Assembly (NCBI GenBank): GCA_963784415.1
Contig: CAWARK010000013.1
Location: 310,001-374,000 of the forward strand
From: UBA7672 sp963784415
Lineage (GTDB): Bacteria; Pseudomonadota; Alphaproteobacteria; Caulobacterales; Hyphomonadaceae
Direction of reading: 5' to 3'
Length of the DNA stretch: 64,000 nucleotides
In this document: one piece after another, positions 27,581-36,567 of the stretch
Numbering within the stretch: position 1 is the stretch's first letter
How the letters are laid out: each line of letters starts with the position of its first letter
Position numbers and translations under genes: made by a program
Notes under the pieces: model-generated
Told to the model about the DNA's origin: nothing
What the model saw: only the letters and a program-made list of their open reading frames with translations
The model's database searches: none

Positions 27581-28912
27581 ATGAATTTGTCTGCAATCGC
27601 CGCTGCGCTGGCATGTGTAGCGATGGCCACGTCGGGATGCGCGCAAACTGTCTACAGCAGCAGGCTTCTATCGAGTGCGAAGCTGGCGACAGATTCACCT
27701 GAGGCAGTCTACGCACTTCCAAAAGCAACAATACCCGTCAGGTTGTCGGTCATCGGTACGGTTGCCGCGCTTGACGTTGGCCAGCCCGTTCTTGAAGCGG
27801 ACACAGCACACACATATGTGCTGAGTCACAACGTAAACGTGGCGAACTCCGACACCCTCAAAATCAGTCTCAACGAGTCGACGGGCTTCCTGACGTCACT
27901 CAAGTCGACGGTGACAGGCGAGTACGACGCGGTAATCCGCGGGCTGGCAAAGTCGGCTTCGGCGATCACGCCAGAATCAAACGTCTCCGGCGGCGACGAA
28001 GTAATCCTCTTTGACGTTCTTGTCGATCCTGAAGAGTTCGCTGACGGCACACTCCAACGCCGGCTCCGAGCCGCAATGGATGGTCACGTGGCGTCGCGGC
28101 GCGACGATTGTGCAGACCAGGAAATGCGGCAAACGATCGCGGCCGAACGTCAGCTCAAGTCCATCGCCGCTGCGAAGCGAGCCAAGAAGGAAAAAGAACT
28201 CCGGCAGAAGATCGCGGACGATCGGCGTACATGCGATGACGATGTCACCCGTGTCGCCCGGATTTCTGTGCCCGCGCTCAATTTCAGGATCGCGATCAAC
28301 AGAACAACGGCTCCTGCGCCTGACTGCGAAAAAGGGATTTGCTACCGGCCGGCCGCTGAAAATGCAGTCACGGTCGTTTGGAATGGGCGCGAAATTCAAC
28401 GCGCTGTGCGGCTTCCGAATGGACAGGATGTGCGGGTAATTCCGCTTACTCGCCCGTTTGTGGCAGATGCGTGGGTCACCGATATCGAGTTCGATAATGG
28501 CTCACCGAAGGAGTTGACGATTACCCGGCCAAGCGGGGCGAAGGAAGTTGTGCTTCTCCCGTTCAATATTACGGCCGATGCGATCTCAGCTCTGACGTCA
28601 TCGCTCGTGGTCTGGAAGAAGGAAAAGATCACGGCTGAGACCGAATTGATAAATGCGGAAGCTGCCAAAATCACCGCCGCGGCGGCTCTCGAAACGGCCC
28701 GTAAAGGAAAAAGCACGCCGAAAGAGGAAAGCGAAGTGCAGGGCAAATGGTATCCGCTCTTGATTTCGATGACGAGCAACGGCCTCCCCCGTGGCGGCCC
28801 CGGCCTCGGGAATTCGCCGGAAGAGCCAGCGCCCGAGACTCCAAAACCAGGCGCCGGTGCGGAGCCCACTGAGCCGAGTGGGCCTGGCGGCCTCGAAAAC
28901 CCCGGGAAGTAG
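27581..28912 (+). CDS. Exported hypothetical protein with coiled region and Pro/Gly-rich tail
   Basis: This 443-residue protein starts at the ATG at 27581, behind GGGGGAG. A signal peptide ends near ATSGCAQ; the Cys could be lipidated, although the lipobox is imperfect. The mature part is beta-rich (SPEAVYALPKATIPVRLSVI), has a charged helical segment near 195-220 (KRAKKEKELRQKIADDRR), another near 355-385, and a Pro/Gly tail. No known family. It is first in an operon with the protease (9 bases downstream) and the large membrane protein. Confidence 0.65.
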   Translation: MNLSAIAAALACVAMATSGCAQTVYSSRLLSSAKLATDSPEAVYALPKATIPVRLSVIGTVAALDVGQPVLEADTAHTYVLSHNVNVANSDTLKISLNESTGFLTSLKSTVTGEYDAVIRGLAKSASAITPESNVSGGDEVILFDVLVDPEEFADGTLQRRLRAAMDGHVASRRDDCADQEMRQTIAAERQLKSIAAAKRAKKEKELRQKIADDRRTCDDDVTRVARISVPALNFRIAINRTTAPAPDCEKGICYRPAAENAVTVVWNGREIQRAVRLPNGQDVRVIPLTRPFVADAWVTDIEFDNGSPKELTITRPSGAKEVVLLPFNITADAISALTSSLVVWKKEKITAETELINAEAAKITAAAALETARKGKSTPKEESEVQGKWYPLLISMTSNGLPRGGPGLGNSPEEPAPETPKPGAGAEPTEPSGPGGLENPGK

Positions 28913-28921
28913 GCGAGCGCC

Positions 28922-30031
28922 ATGGCACGCACCGGTAAAGCGAGCGCACGCAAATCCTCACCGAGACGTACGACGGCGAAAAAACGCAAGACCGCGCCAG
29001 ATCACACGGCCAAGAAGGGTATCGAAGCGCATAAAGCCCTCGAGGTTCTTGCCACGCCTCCGCTCGATGCCGTTCTGGACGAACACCGGCTGCGTGGCCT
29101 GGACCGGCACAAGCATGCCCCTTTTCTCGACATTGCGATCGGTCAGGTGCGCTACTGGCCGAGCAATCTTGTCGAGACGCACGGCGGAGGGGTGGCGGAA
29201 ACGGTAAAGGGGTTCAGCCTCAATCGCGCGCTCGCACAGGACATGGGCGCAACGCATTTGCGCAAAGCGGACTTGCCGGCTCCAACCATTAAGGGTCGTC
29301 CGACCTACAGGGGTGGGGAGCTACAACGGCTCGCAAACCGCATGCGGCCTGAAAGCGTCGTCAACACTGACGATCGCGTTCCTGTTGCAACAACTGCCAG
29401 CGTTCCATGGCGGAGCATTTGTTATCTGAAAATCCGCTACGAAAGAGGCGGCACGGCGATAGGGACGGGGTTCTTCATCGGGCCTCGAACTGTCGCCACG
29501 GCTGGACACAATGTCATTCGGGAAGGGCAAGGGAAGGCAAGCAGGATTGAAGTCATTCCCGGCTTGAACCAGAGAGCCGCGCCGTTCGGCGTTCACCTGG
29601 CGACCGGGATTGATTACCATCCAAACTGGCCGCGGTCGTGGCAACCTGAGTTCGATTTTGGATGCGTCTACCTTTCCGAGACCGTCGGATCGCGTACCGG
29701 CTGGATGGGCTATGCGAGCCTGGACGACACGGCGATGGCCTCCGTCGCCTCGGCATTTCTGAACAACGCAGGATATGACGACGACAAGGCGCCTCTTGGC
29801 ACCCAGTGGTATAATGGCGGGCGTCTGGCGACAGGCGGTGTGCAACCCGCGTGGCTGCAGTATCTGATCGACACAGAGGCTGGGCAGAGCGGAAGCCCGG
29901 TGTTTCACAGCAACCCGAGTGGTGTGCGAACGGTCCTCGCGATCCACGTTTACGGCGATCAGGGCCGAAACCTCGGCCTTCGCATAACACCTGAAGTGTA
30001 CAGTTTTCTCAGGCGCTGGTCTGCGAAATAA
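28922..30031 (+). CDS. Trypsin-fold serine protease (V8/glutamyl endopeptidase-like, S1 family)
   Basis: This 369-residue protein has an S1 catalytic domain at about residues 165-365. His lies in GPRTVATAGHNV, Asp in PEFDFGCVYL and Ser in AGQSGSPVFH, all in the expected order. The first 40 residues are Lys/Arg-rich with no signal peptide, and residues 60-150 are a leader of unknown fold. It may act in the cytoplasm or leave by another route. Its place between an exported protein and a large membrane protein suggests a three-part assembly in which it cleaves one partner (inference). Confidence 0.82.
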   Translation: MARTGKASARKSSPRRTTAKKRKTAPDHTAKKGIEAHKALEVLATPPLDAVLDEHRLRGLDRHKHAPFLDIAIGQVRYWPSNLVETHGGGVAETVKGFSLNRALAQDMGATHLRKADLPAPTIKGRPTYRGGELQRLANRMRPESVVNTDDRVPVATTASVPWRSICYLKIRYERGGTAIGTGFFIGPRTVATAGHNVIREGQGKASRIEVIPGLNQRAAPFGVHLATGIDYHPNWPRSWQPEFDFGCVYLSETVGSRTGWMGYASLDDTAMASVASAFLNNAGYDDDKAPLGTQWYNGGRLATGGVQPAWLQYLIDTEAGQSGSPVFHSNPSGVRTVLAIHVYGDQGRNLGLRITPEVYSFLRRWSAK

Positions 30032-30055
30032 GCCGTCGCAATCTCAGGACACGGC

Positions 30056-33000
30056 ATGGAGACGCCACAACCAACCGCGAGCATGCCGTTCTGGCGCATC
30101 GTAAGGCGCGCGGTCGAAGCGATCTTTGCAGCAACCATGCTGGTTTTGCTGTCCGAAGTTCACATCGGAATTTTCCGGACAACGCTTTCTTACTTTGGAT
30201 TGCGGTCGGACGTGCCCGCGATCATGCGGATTGAAGACGGCATCGGGCGTCCTCCCATACTCACATCGCCCTTCGCACGTATCGAGGAAGCGAAAGAAAA
30301 TCCGGGCGCGCGGATCGGAACGCTCGATGTTTCGTCCGCGAGGATCCAAGTCAGTACGACAGCGCCTGCAAAAGGAAAGGCGTTGCTGATCGTCAATGGG
30401 CTTCCAAATCAGCTCAACGCAAGCTTTCACCAGACCCTGTCTGTCGAGGATATAGCGTTGCGCGAAGGTGTGAACAGCATCAGCGTGCTTTCAGAGTATG
30501 ACAGGCCGCACTATCCGTTTGGAACTATGGCCCAGATGTTTTCAATGCTCGGCTATGAGCAGGAGTTCCAGGCAGATCATCTCGTTGTCCGGCGACCCAC
30601 CTCATCGATCACTCCCTCGCCAAACCTGTTTCGCGAACCTACCGGTCACTTCGTGTTTCAAGTCTGGCCAGACGAGCCGCCGCTGACTCTTCCTTCAGGT
30701 TTTGTTTCGATCGATATGGTCGGAGCGGATGGTCTCGGTCTGGCTCGAATTTCGCCGTCGTTGTCGTCAGATCACGTCGCGCAGGAAGCCCCGACGCTGC
30801 AAACCGAAAGGCAGGTGAAGATTTCTCGAGGCGCTGAGGGCATTGTGAACGTTTCGGGCCACTGGTGTTATCCTGAGAGTAGCGCTCTGGTTCGGTGGGC
30901 GAGGGCTGGAGAAATTCTCGGTCCTGAACTGGTGGCGAGGTCAACCGGCGTAGAAGTTTTCGCGCGAATTGACTTTAGCGACCCACGTTGGACACGGTCT
31001 GCAATGATCGCCGCGCTTCGTGTGGGCGTCGTAGCCGGAAGTCCTGGCCTTGCGTGTCTCGATACGTCTTACGCTGTGCCTGAAGCCGATGTGCGCCTCG
31101 ATTTCCACGGCAACTTTCTTAGGCTGCCTGGGGACAAACTCGAACTGAGCGGATTCAGTCCAGAGTCCTACACTGTATCTGGCCCTCAACCGATGGTGGT
31201 GGGTGGATCACTGCAATGGACCGGGCCCACCGAGGATCGCTTGGGTCTAACGGTATTCGCCGATATTGGGAGGTCTGGCGTTTTAGGCCAGATTCCAGCG
31301 CCGCCGGCAGGGCCTGAACGTGAGCAACGTCCTAGTGGATTGCTTGCAGCCCTCTCGCAGTTGTCCAACGGCATACCGCCACCGATTCAGGAAGCGCTCG
31401 GTTTGCTCATTCCGGTTGCGCCTATTGCGCTTCTACTCGTCGCGTTGCGGAGAAAAGTTCGCCACGACCAATTGCTTGACAGACTCGAAGGCGAACAAAA
31501 AACGACCGCTCTCGTTTCACTGCTACTGCTGATGGCGGCATTTGTCGTTGTTCCAATAGCATTGTGGATTTTCCGAGTCGCGTTCGACAATTTTGGTTTG
31601 GCGCATTCGCTGATCGACGTCGGGACGCGTAGCTATTCCTTCAATCAAGCGGTTGCTGCACCGGTTGTTGTTGCTGCTGCACTCCTCGTCGGAGCGCTCG
31701 TATCGGGTTCTGGACAGGGTGGCTCTGCTACGGGAGTCCTCAAAAGGTCCGCAGCGGCATTGACTACAATTATACTGGTTGTCGCCGGCTTCATTGTCTT
31801 GAACGCAATGCGTTCGGACGTTGTCGACAGCACGCTTCGAACAGACTGGATTGGGCAGCCGCAGTCTCAGCCCGGATCATCATGGTTGACGCCGACCGTC
31901 TTCGTCGTGGCTTGGCTTAGCGTTTCACTTACTCTTTTCTGGGCACCGATATACTGGCTTGCGAGCGCCGCCGCACGTCAAGGCAGGTTGTTCTGGCCCT
32001 CAGTGGTGGCCGCCTTTGTCATCTTCCTTGCGCCTCTTTTGCCGCCCATCGCAGATGCAGCTTCACTGGCGATTGAGGTCGCCTCCGACCAATTTTCGGA
32101 GCCGTCGCGTCCTTTGGCGTGGGCCGCCCCGGTGATCGCCGCAACAGTTATGGCCGCCGTTGTATATGCGTGCCTTCATGGTTTGAAGACGGCCGGCATT
32201 ACGCTGCTTCCGGCCACGGCAGCACAATTCGTTCGCCAACGCTCCGGTGTGTGGGTGGTCATTGGTCTTGCCATACTCTTTGCGTTTCCGTACGCGCTGC
32301 AGTTTCGCGAACCTGGAACTGGCCCAATTGGCAGCCTGGTGCCGGTTGTCATCGCGCTGCAGTCTTTCGGACCTGTCGTCGCTCTTGCATTTCCCATCGG
32401 AATGGCAATTGAGCAGGACTTGCGTGTCAAAAAAAGTCCAGTCGAGGAGCGTTGGTCGTTATCGACACCTGAGCGCGTCATTCTGGCCGCAACGTTTGCC
32501 GGGTATCTATCTCTCTGGTCCTACTCGCCCGTGATTGCGTTTCTTCAAGCAGGTATCGGGTGGGGCGCATTTTTCCTTGCGTTGGGACCGGATACCAAGT
32601 TTCGCGAGTTTGGTCTTGGCGAAATCTCCATGCGTCTGCTTCGCTACCGCCGGGAAGCCCAGATGCTCGAGTCGCGGACGGCGCTGAACGAAAAGAAATT
32701 CGCGCAGGCGGAGCTGACTCAGCCGGATCTGCTGGCAGAGCGCGCCAGCGTTGAAGCAATGTCGGTACAGGCTCTGGCGGACCTGAAGTCGTCACCTGAA
32801 GAGGCGAAGCGCCAGCTTCTAGAGTTCGGCCCCGGCAATTCGCCTCTGGAAAATGGCATCCGAGGCGCAACAGGCGCTCTTGTCGCTGTCGTCGTCCTGG
32901 ACGTTCTGTTCTCGAACCTCAGCGGGTCAGAGTCGCCATTCGCCTTGCTGTTTCACCTCAGTTTCAATGTCGTTCAGCAAACCGCCGCCGGGTCGCTGGG

Positions 33001-33403
33001 CGCCGTCATAGACAGCCTGAACGCCGGACTGCCTATCGTACTGATGGGGTTCCTGTTCGGGTTTGGCTTCCATCTCATCAGGGGCGATGACGGTTTCACC
33101 AAGGCGGCGGTCGTCAGCGTTGCCTTGCTCGCGCCATTCGCGTTACAGATCTCGACGCAGCCTGATCCTTCGTTCGAGAAGTTCGCAGCCCTCAGCCCGT
33201 TTGTTCTGTCACTGCTTGCGATAGGCGCGTTTGTCTTTGATGGAGCCGTGCTTCGCCGCGCCGAAGTTCCGCTCCTTCAGTGGCCTCGGATTTACGGGTT
33301 CAGTCGATCGATCGGCTACGCATCGCTCGCGGGGCTGGTCGCCGGCGCCCAGTCGCTCAACATGCTCTTCGGGGAGTTGGTCAAGTTTATCCCTCATCCG
33401 TAA
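30056..33403 (+). CDS. Very large polytopic membrane protein of unknown function
   Basis: This 1115-residue protein starts 24 bases after the protease stop. One membrane span at about 15-40 (VEAIFAATMLVLLSEVHIGIF) is followed by a beta-rich, probably periplasmic part to about 440. A block of some eight spans runs from about 450 to 860, then a charged helical loop (ESRTALNEKKFAQAELTQPD), then four or five more spans to the end. I recognise no family. The operon context with an exported protein and a protease suggests an envelope machine. Confidence 0.7.
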   Translation: METPQPTASMPFWRIVRRAVEAIFAATMLVLLSEVHIGIFRTTLSYFGLRSDVPAIMRIEDGIGRPPILTSPFARIEEAKENPGARIGTLDVSSARIQVSTTAPAKGKALLIVNGLPNQLNASFHQTLSVEDIALREGVNSISVLSEYDRPHYPFGTMAQMFSMLGYEQEFQADHLVVRRPTSSITPSPNLFREPTGHFVFQVWPDEPPLTLPSGFVSIDMVGADGLGLARISPSLSSDHVAQEAPTLQTERQVKISRGAEGIVNVSGHWCYPESSALVRWARAGEILGPELVARSTGVEVFARIDFSDPRWTRSAMIAALRVGVVAGSPGLACLDTSYAVPEADVRLDFHGNFLRLPGDKLELSGFSPESYTVSGPQPMVVGGSLQWTGPTEDRLGLTVFADIGRSGVLGQIPAPPAGPEREQRPSGLLAALSQLSNGIPPPIQEALGLLIPVAPIALLLVALRRKVRHDQLLDRLEGEQKTTALVSLLLLMAAFVVVPIALWIFRVAFDNFGLAHSLIDVGTRSYSFNQAVAAPVVVAAALLVGALVSGSGQGGSATGVLKRSAAALTTIILVVAGFIVLNAMRSDVVDSTLRTDWIGQPQSQPGSSWLTPTVFVVAWLSVSLTLFWAPIYWLASAAARQGRLFWPSVVAAFVIFLAPLLPPIADAASLAIEVASDQFSEPSRPLAWAAPVIAATVMAAVVYACLHGLKTAGITLLPATAAQFVRQRSGVWVVIGLAILFAFPYALQFREPGTGPIGSLVPVVIALQSFGPVVALAFPIGMAIEQDLRVKKSPVEERWSLSTPERVILAATFAGYLSLWSYSPVIAFLQAGIGWGAFFLALGPDTKFREFGLGEISMRLLRYRREAQMLESRTALNEKKFAQAELTQPDLLAERASVEAMSVQALADLKSSPEEAKRQLLEFGPGNSPLENGIRGATGALVAVVVLDVLFSNLSGSESPFALLFHLSFNVVQQTAAGSLGAVIDSLNAGLPIVLMGFLFGFGFHLIRGDDGFTKAAVVSVALLAPFALQISTQPDPSFEKFAALSPFVLSLLAIGAFVFDGAVLRRAEVPLLQWPRIYGFSRSIGYASLAGLVAGAQSLNMLFGELVKFIPHP

Positions 33404-33540
33404 GTGTGTTGGAGAAGGTGAAGTATGCGCTGACGGAGACGCCTTGATCAGCAAGCGGCGGTATCGCCGTCGCTCGGCCGCATCGATAACAGAATGTGCG
33501 GACCTGCGGTGAGCGAAGGGCTTCATCGCTTGTCTCGCGA

Positions 33541-33819
33541 TCAAGCCGTCTCCGCTGACTTATCGGGCGCCAAAACAAGCTTGCCGTGGGCACGACCGGC
33601 CAGACTGATGTCCAGCGCTTCGCGCCAGTCCTCCAAGCCGAAGGTTCCCGCAACCGGAACGAAGAAACGTCCCTTGGCTGCCAGTTGTGCACAACGCGTC
33701 TTTTCCAGCCGGTGGTAACTGAGCGCGTATTCGGAGCGTGTTCGAAGCCTCAAAAATGAGAAGAATTTAGTGCACCTCCTGCTCAGCATGCTGGCAATGC
33801 GAGTTGAGAGAATAGACAT
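33541..33819 (-). pseudogene. Quinone oxidoreductase (MDR) C-terminal fragment
   Basis: The last 45 codons, LAAKGRFFVPVAGTFGLEDW then REALDISLAGRAHGKLVLAP, match the C terminus of NADPH:quinone reductase-like MDR proteins (compare FGKVVLRI in the gene at 12315). The NADP-binding and catalytic parts are absent, and upstream codons do not resemble the family. Confidence 0.6.
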
Positions 33820-33939
33820 AGAGTCCGATGGCGCGGGCTATGCGGCAGCTCTTTGACGCTGGCGACTGACACGGATAGTGCTTTCATCCTCGGAATGACG
33901 AGGAAACATGACGCGTGACGCGCAAGCGTCAGGATATGA

Positions 33940-34440
33940 GGGCGAGGTGTTCAGCCCCCGGGAGAGAAGAAGTTCCGCCCCGCTACAGGCGTTCATTTTT
34001 GTATCTCCGAAGGACAGGAAATCTTTCTGGATCTTCCACGCGACGACTACAGCGCCGTGCCCATTCCAGCTGGCGTGTTGGGACCTGGGCCGGTGTCCAA
34101 AAGGGACATCCTGTCGGCGTTCGAGCCTCACCGAGTGGATTTGATCGCGGTGGGTCTTTTGACAGAGGCCGCGGCACACGACCGGGGGCTTGCTTGCCTA
34201 CACATCGCTCAAGCGACCTCGTCAGCACATCTTCGAATTGGGTGATCAGCAAGCTTTCGGGTCAGCGGGGCAGGGCAAGCAAAACGTGACGCATTCAGGT
34301 CGTCGACGTTGCAGATTTTGTGATTGCCTGTCGCCGGGCCTCCAGATTTCTGCGAACGCGTCACATCTTCGATGTCGTGACAGAGATAAAGACGCGAAAG
34401 GTCGAAGCCGCGCAACAAACGCATGGCGTGGATGTCCTGA
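33940..34440 (+). pseudogene. Lasso-peptide biosynthesis protein B (B1-B2 type), decayed
   Basis: One frame (33940-34245) reads ATGVHFCISEGQEIFLDLPR and DDYSAVPIPAG, then DLIAVGLLTEAAAHDRGL. This resembles the PqqD-like B1 leader-binding half of proteobacterial lasso-peptide B proteins (VHFC-DG--FLDL--DRY, later GLLT). After a frame change, 34290-34440 reads VDVADFVIACRRASRFLRTR then HIFDVVTEIKTRK, like the start of the B2 peptidase half. The catalytic Cys/His part is lost where repeat R1 begins. No precursor, C protein or transporter is nearby. Recognition is by eye. Confidence 0.5.
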
Positions 34441-34454
34441 GAGGGTGCCGCCAG

Positions 34455-34625
34455 TCATCCGATGGGCGGTCTCTCGAACCGAGGGCAGGGTGTGTGTAGC
34501 AGGACCGTCGTGAACGAGTTCGTGCTGCCTGCTTGGCATGCGGTGTTCTGCTAGTCGGTCTCTCTGGTTCATGGCAGTGCGCGCGAAGTGGGACCGCTGG
34601 AGACTAGTTTTGGTCTGAGCGACAC
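34455..34625. repeat. Repeat family R1, second locus (two diverged units)
   Basis: Two units carry the same landmarks as 13328-13525: GCTAGTCGGTCTCTC at about 34550, AAGTGGGACCGC at about 34586, and TAGTTTTGGTCTGAGCGACA at about 34605. The lasso-B relic ends where this array starts. Confidence 0.65.
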
Positions 34626-34689
34626 GCTCGTAGCCTGGTGCGGAGAGCACCGTTTCGAACGCTAGCTCGAACGCTCGGTGCGCAGTTAG

Positions 34690-34745
34690 AATTCCCTGTT
34701 CGCGCATCGAAAATTCCCTGTTCTGCGCCAGAAAATTCCCTGTTC
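34690..34745. repeat. Three 22-bp iteron-like direct repeats
   Basis: AATTCCCTGTTC occurs at 34690, 34712 and 34734, exactly 22 bases apart, with partly conserved linkers (TGCG/TGCA then AA). A near-identical inverted copy (AAACAGGGAATT) is at 34851-34862. Constant two-helical-turn spacing is typical of Rep-binding iterons. The Rep-like gene ends 500 bases away. Similar motifs also occur as dispersed repeats in proteobacteria, so the origin role is inferred. Confidence 0.55.
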
Positions 34746-34862
34746 TGCATCAAGCTTGTTGTGCCGGCTCCGCCAAAATCCCGCGACAAATCCGCGACTT
34801 CACTACAAGCAAGCGCGTGCTTCGCGGCAAAAGGCGACAGGTTTCTTGCGAAACAGGGAATT

Positions 34863-35241
34863 GCATCCCCGGCGTGGAGTGGCGTTAGGCCAGCCAGTGG
34901 GACCGTTGTTGCGGGGCGTAGAGACTTAGGCCGCAAATCGGCCGGATAGCGCCAGCCAGCTCCAGCGAAGAGACGCGGCTTCGGCCGAAGTGTCGGCCAA
35001 TTGCTGGCTATTCGCTCTGATTTCCGGAACTGCTCGGGAGACTTAGGTCTGCCTGGCGGAGAGGGTGAGACACCAATCCAGAAGTCAAAGTTCAGCAAAA
35101 GAACCGGTGCCCGACAAGATGATATTTTCGAATTGGAGCAGTTGATTGTAAAGCTGCTCGCCGCTCTTTGCCGACTAACTAGCGGTGCAGCTAGCTTCAA
35201 TGCGGGAACACGCGTGACGTCCCTAGTCACAGGGCTTGGAT
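34863..35241. other. Gap without a convincing gene
   Basis: No reading frame with a ribosome site or family resemblance was found between the iteron region and the Rep-like gene. A long minus-strand frame across it (34604-35392) overlaps the Rep gene on the same strand and has biased composition, so it is not called. Confidence 0.5.
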
Positions 35242-36408
35242 CTAATTGGAGGCTGTAGGTTGCGCCGCAGATTTTGAAGCGCGGGTAATCCAAGACCACA
35301 GACCATCGCGTTTTAATGACCCTCGCCAATCGTTCCAAATCGCGGTGGGTTGCCAAAACGGTGCGTTCCCAGCTCGAATGTGCTGCTTCCATAGCCAGGC
35401 ATGTTTCTCGTCTATCAAATGCGACGCAGCTTCAAATCCCATCCATCTAGAGGCGGCGAAATACAGCCGAAAATCCTGCCCTTCTTTCTCTGCAACTAGG
35501 CCTGCATGGCCCATGCTGACTTCTGAGAATGGGCTTTTCAAATTTCCCAATCCAACGAATGGCCTCTTGTTTTGGCGTTGTCGAAGTTCCAGGCGTGCGT
35601 GGGGCAGCGCTGCCCACGTAGGCTGTTTGCCAGCATCCAGTAGTTCGCGACGCTTGTCATAAAGAACGAGGATAGGGGGGGACTTGCCTCGCTTGTTCTT
35701 AACTCGGAGTCGAGACCACGTTTCGACACGGCCGGTCTTGCTAAACCAAGCCGACCACTTCTCTCCGTCTTCTGACCGAAGAATGGCATCGCACACTTCG
35801 AGATTAATCAGGTCGACAGCTATGTCGATCGCAGCGACGTTCGCAGTCGCCAGCCATCTGTCGAAGTTCAGCGTTTCTGAGAATACGCTTGCGAGGACCT
35901 TTTCCAATTCGGCGAGGCCTGTCGGACCAAGACGACGTGGGTTGAAGTGGAGCGCTAATCGAAACCGAGTCTTCTTCTCGTGTGATTTTCCAGTTCCAAC
36001 TCCAACGACCGCTCCCGCCTGATCGACCCCTACGCGAGTCTTCCCGCTAAGATACCCATCCGTCTTGACGAATTTAAACGCGACGCCGTCTGCATCGTCT
36101 TTGCCATGCAGCTTCAGGCGAGCTTTTGCCCACAACTCAGTTAGAGCTGGCGCGAAATCTCCAATCTGCTTGGCGCTCGGGGTGAGGCAGGAGGGATCGA
36201 CCCAGCCCACCAGTCTCAAGCCGTCGCAGAATGCGTGGGTGGCGGCGACATCATCGCTGGGCCCGACTGAACCGATACAGGCTATACGGCTCTTAGCGAT
36301 GGTTATGTGGGTACTCTTAGGTGTTTTCTGCTTTGATGAAGTCTTCTGTCCCTGCTGGTTATAGGACAGAGCGCTTGAGCGCACGTGGTAGACTTCTTCT
36401 TCGGCCAT
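35242..36408 (-). CDS. Rep-like replication initiator (rolling-circle / Rep_trans-like)
   Basis: This 388-residue protein has the layout of plasmid and filamentous-phage initiators: an N-terminal part ending RFRLALHFNPRRLGPTGL, a central VAAIDIAVDLINLE strand (compare the vtRiDiavD motif) and PPILVLYDKRRELLDAGK followed by LPHARLELRQRQ (compare the IYDKxxEl and tRxE signatures). The catalytic Tyr may be in LVLYDKRRE, but this is not certain. It stands alone, with iteron-like repeats downstream and the PfkB operon upstream. Confidence is moderate because only short motifs support it. Confidence 0.5.
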   Translation of the reverse strand: MAEEEVYHVRSSALSYNQQGQKTSSKQKTPKSTHITIAKSRIACIGSVGPSDDVAATHAFCDGLRLVGWVDPSCLTPSAKQIGDFAPALTELWAKARLKLHGKDDADGVAFKFVKTDGYLSGKTRVGVDQAGAVVGVGTGKSHEKKTRFRLALHFNPRRLGPTGLAELEKVLASVFSETLNFDRWLATANVAAIDIAVDLINLEVCDAILRSEDGEKWSAWFSKTGRVETWSRLRVKNKRGKSPPILVLYDKRRELLDAGKQPTWAALPHARLELRQRQNKRPFVGLGNLKSPFSEVSMGHAGLVAEKEGQDFRLYFAASRWMGFEAASHLIDEKHAWLWKQHIRAGNAPFWQPTAIWNDWRGSLKRDGLWSWITRASKSAAQPTASN

Positions 36409-36508
36409 GCGATCGAGAGTAACGAGGCAGGCCAGGGCCGCAAGTTGCCAGGTCTTCGTAACAATCGGATAAATTTTGGAGCCGCACGGCTTGTTTGAAG
36501 TATAGCTA

Positions 36509-36526
36509 GCTGCACTTCATTGCAGC
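36509..36526. promoter_or_regulatory. Inverted repeat between PfkB gene and Rep-like gene
   Basis: GCTGCA-CTTCAT-TGCAGC lies about 100 bases before the Rep-like ATG and 42 bases after the PfkB stop. It could be an operator or a weak terminator. Confidence 0.3.
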
Positions 36527-36567
36527 CAGCGCTCGGCGTTCAAGCGTGGCTTATCAGGCGTGCCTAA

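Noticed and set aside
34690..34745. CRISPR array
   Set aside because: Only three short cores at constant 22-bp spacing with no distinct spacers; iterons fit better. No cas genes in the window.
34604..35392. Minus-strand frame of 262 codons across the iteron region
   Set aside because: It overlaps the Rep-like gene on the same strand, includes the 22-bp repeats as coding sequence and has no domain resemblance. It is most likely an open frame in GC-rich DNA.
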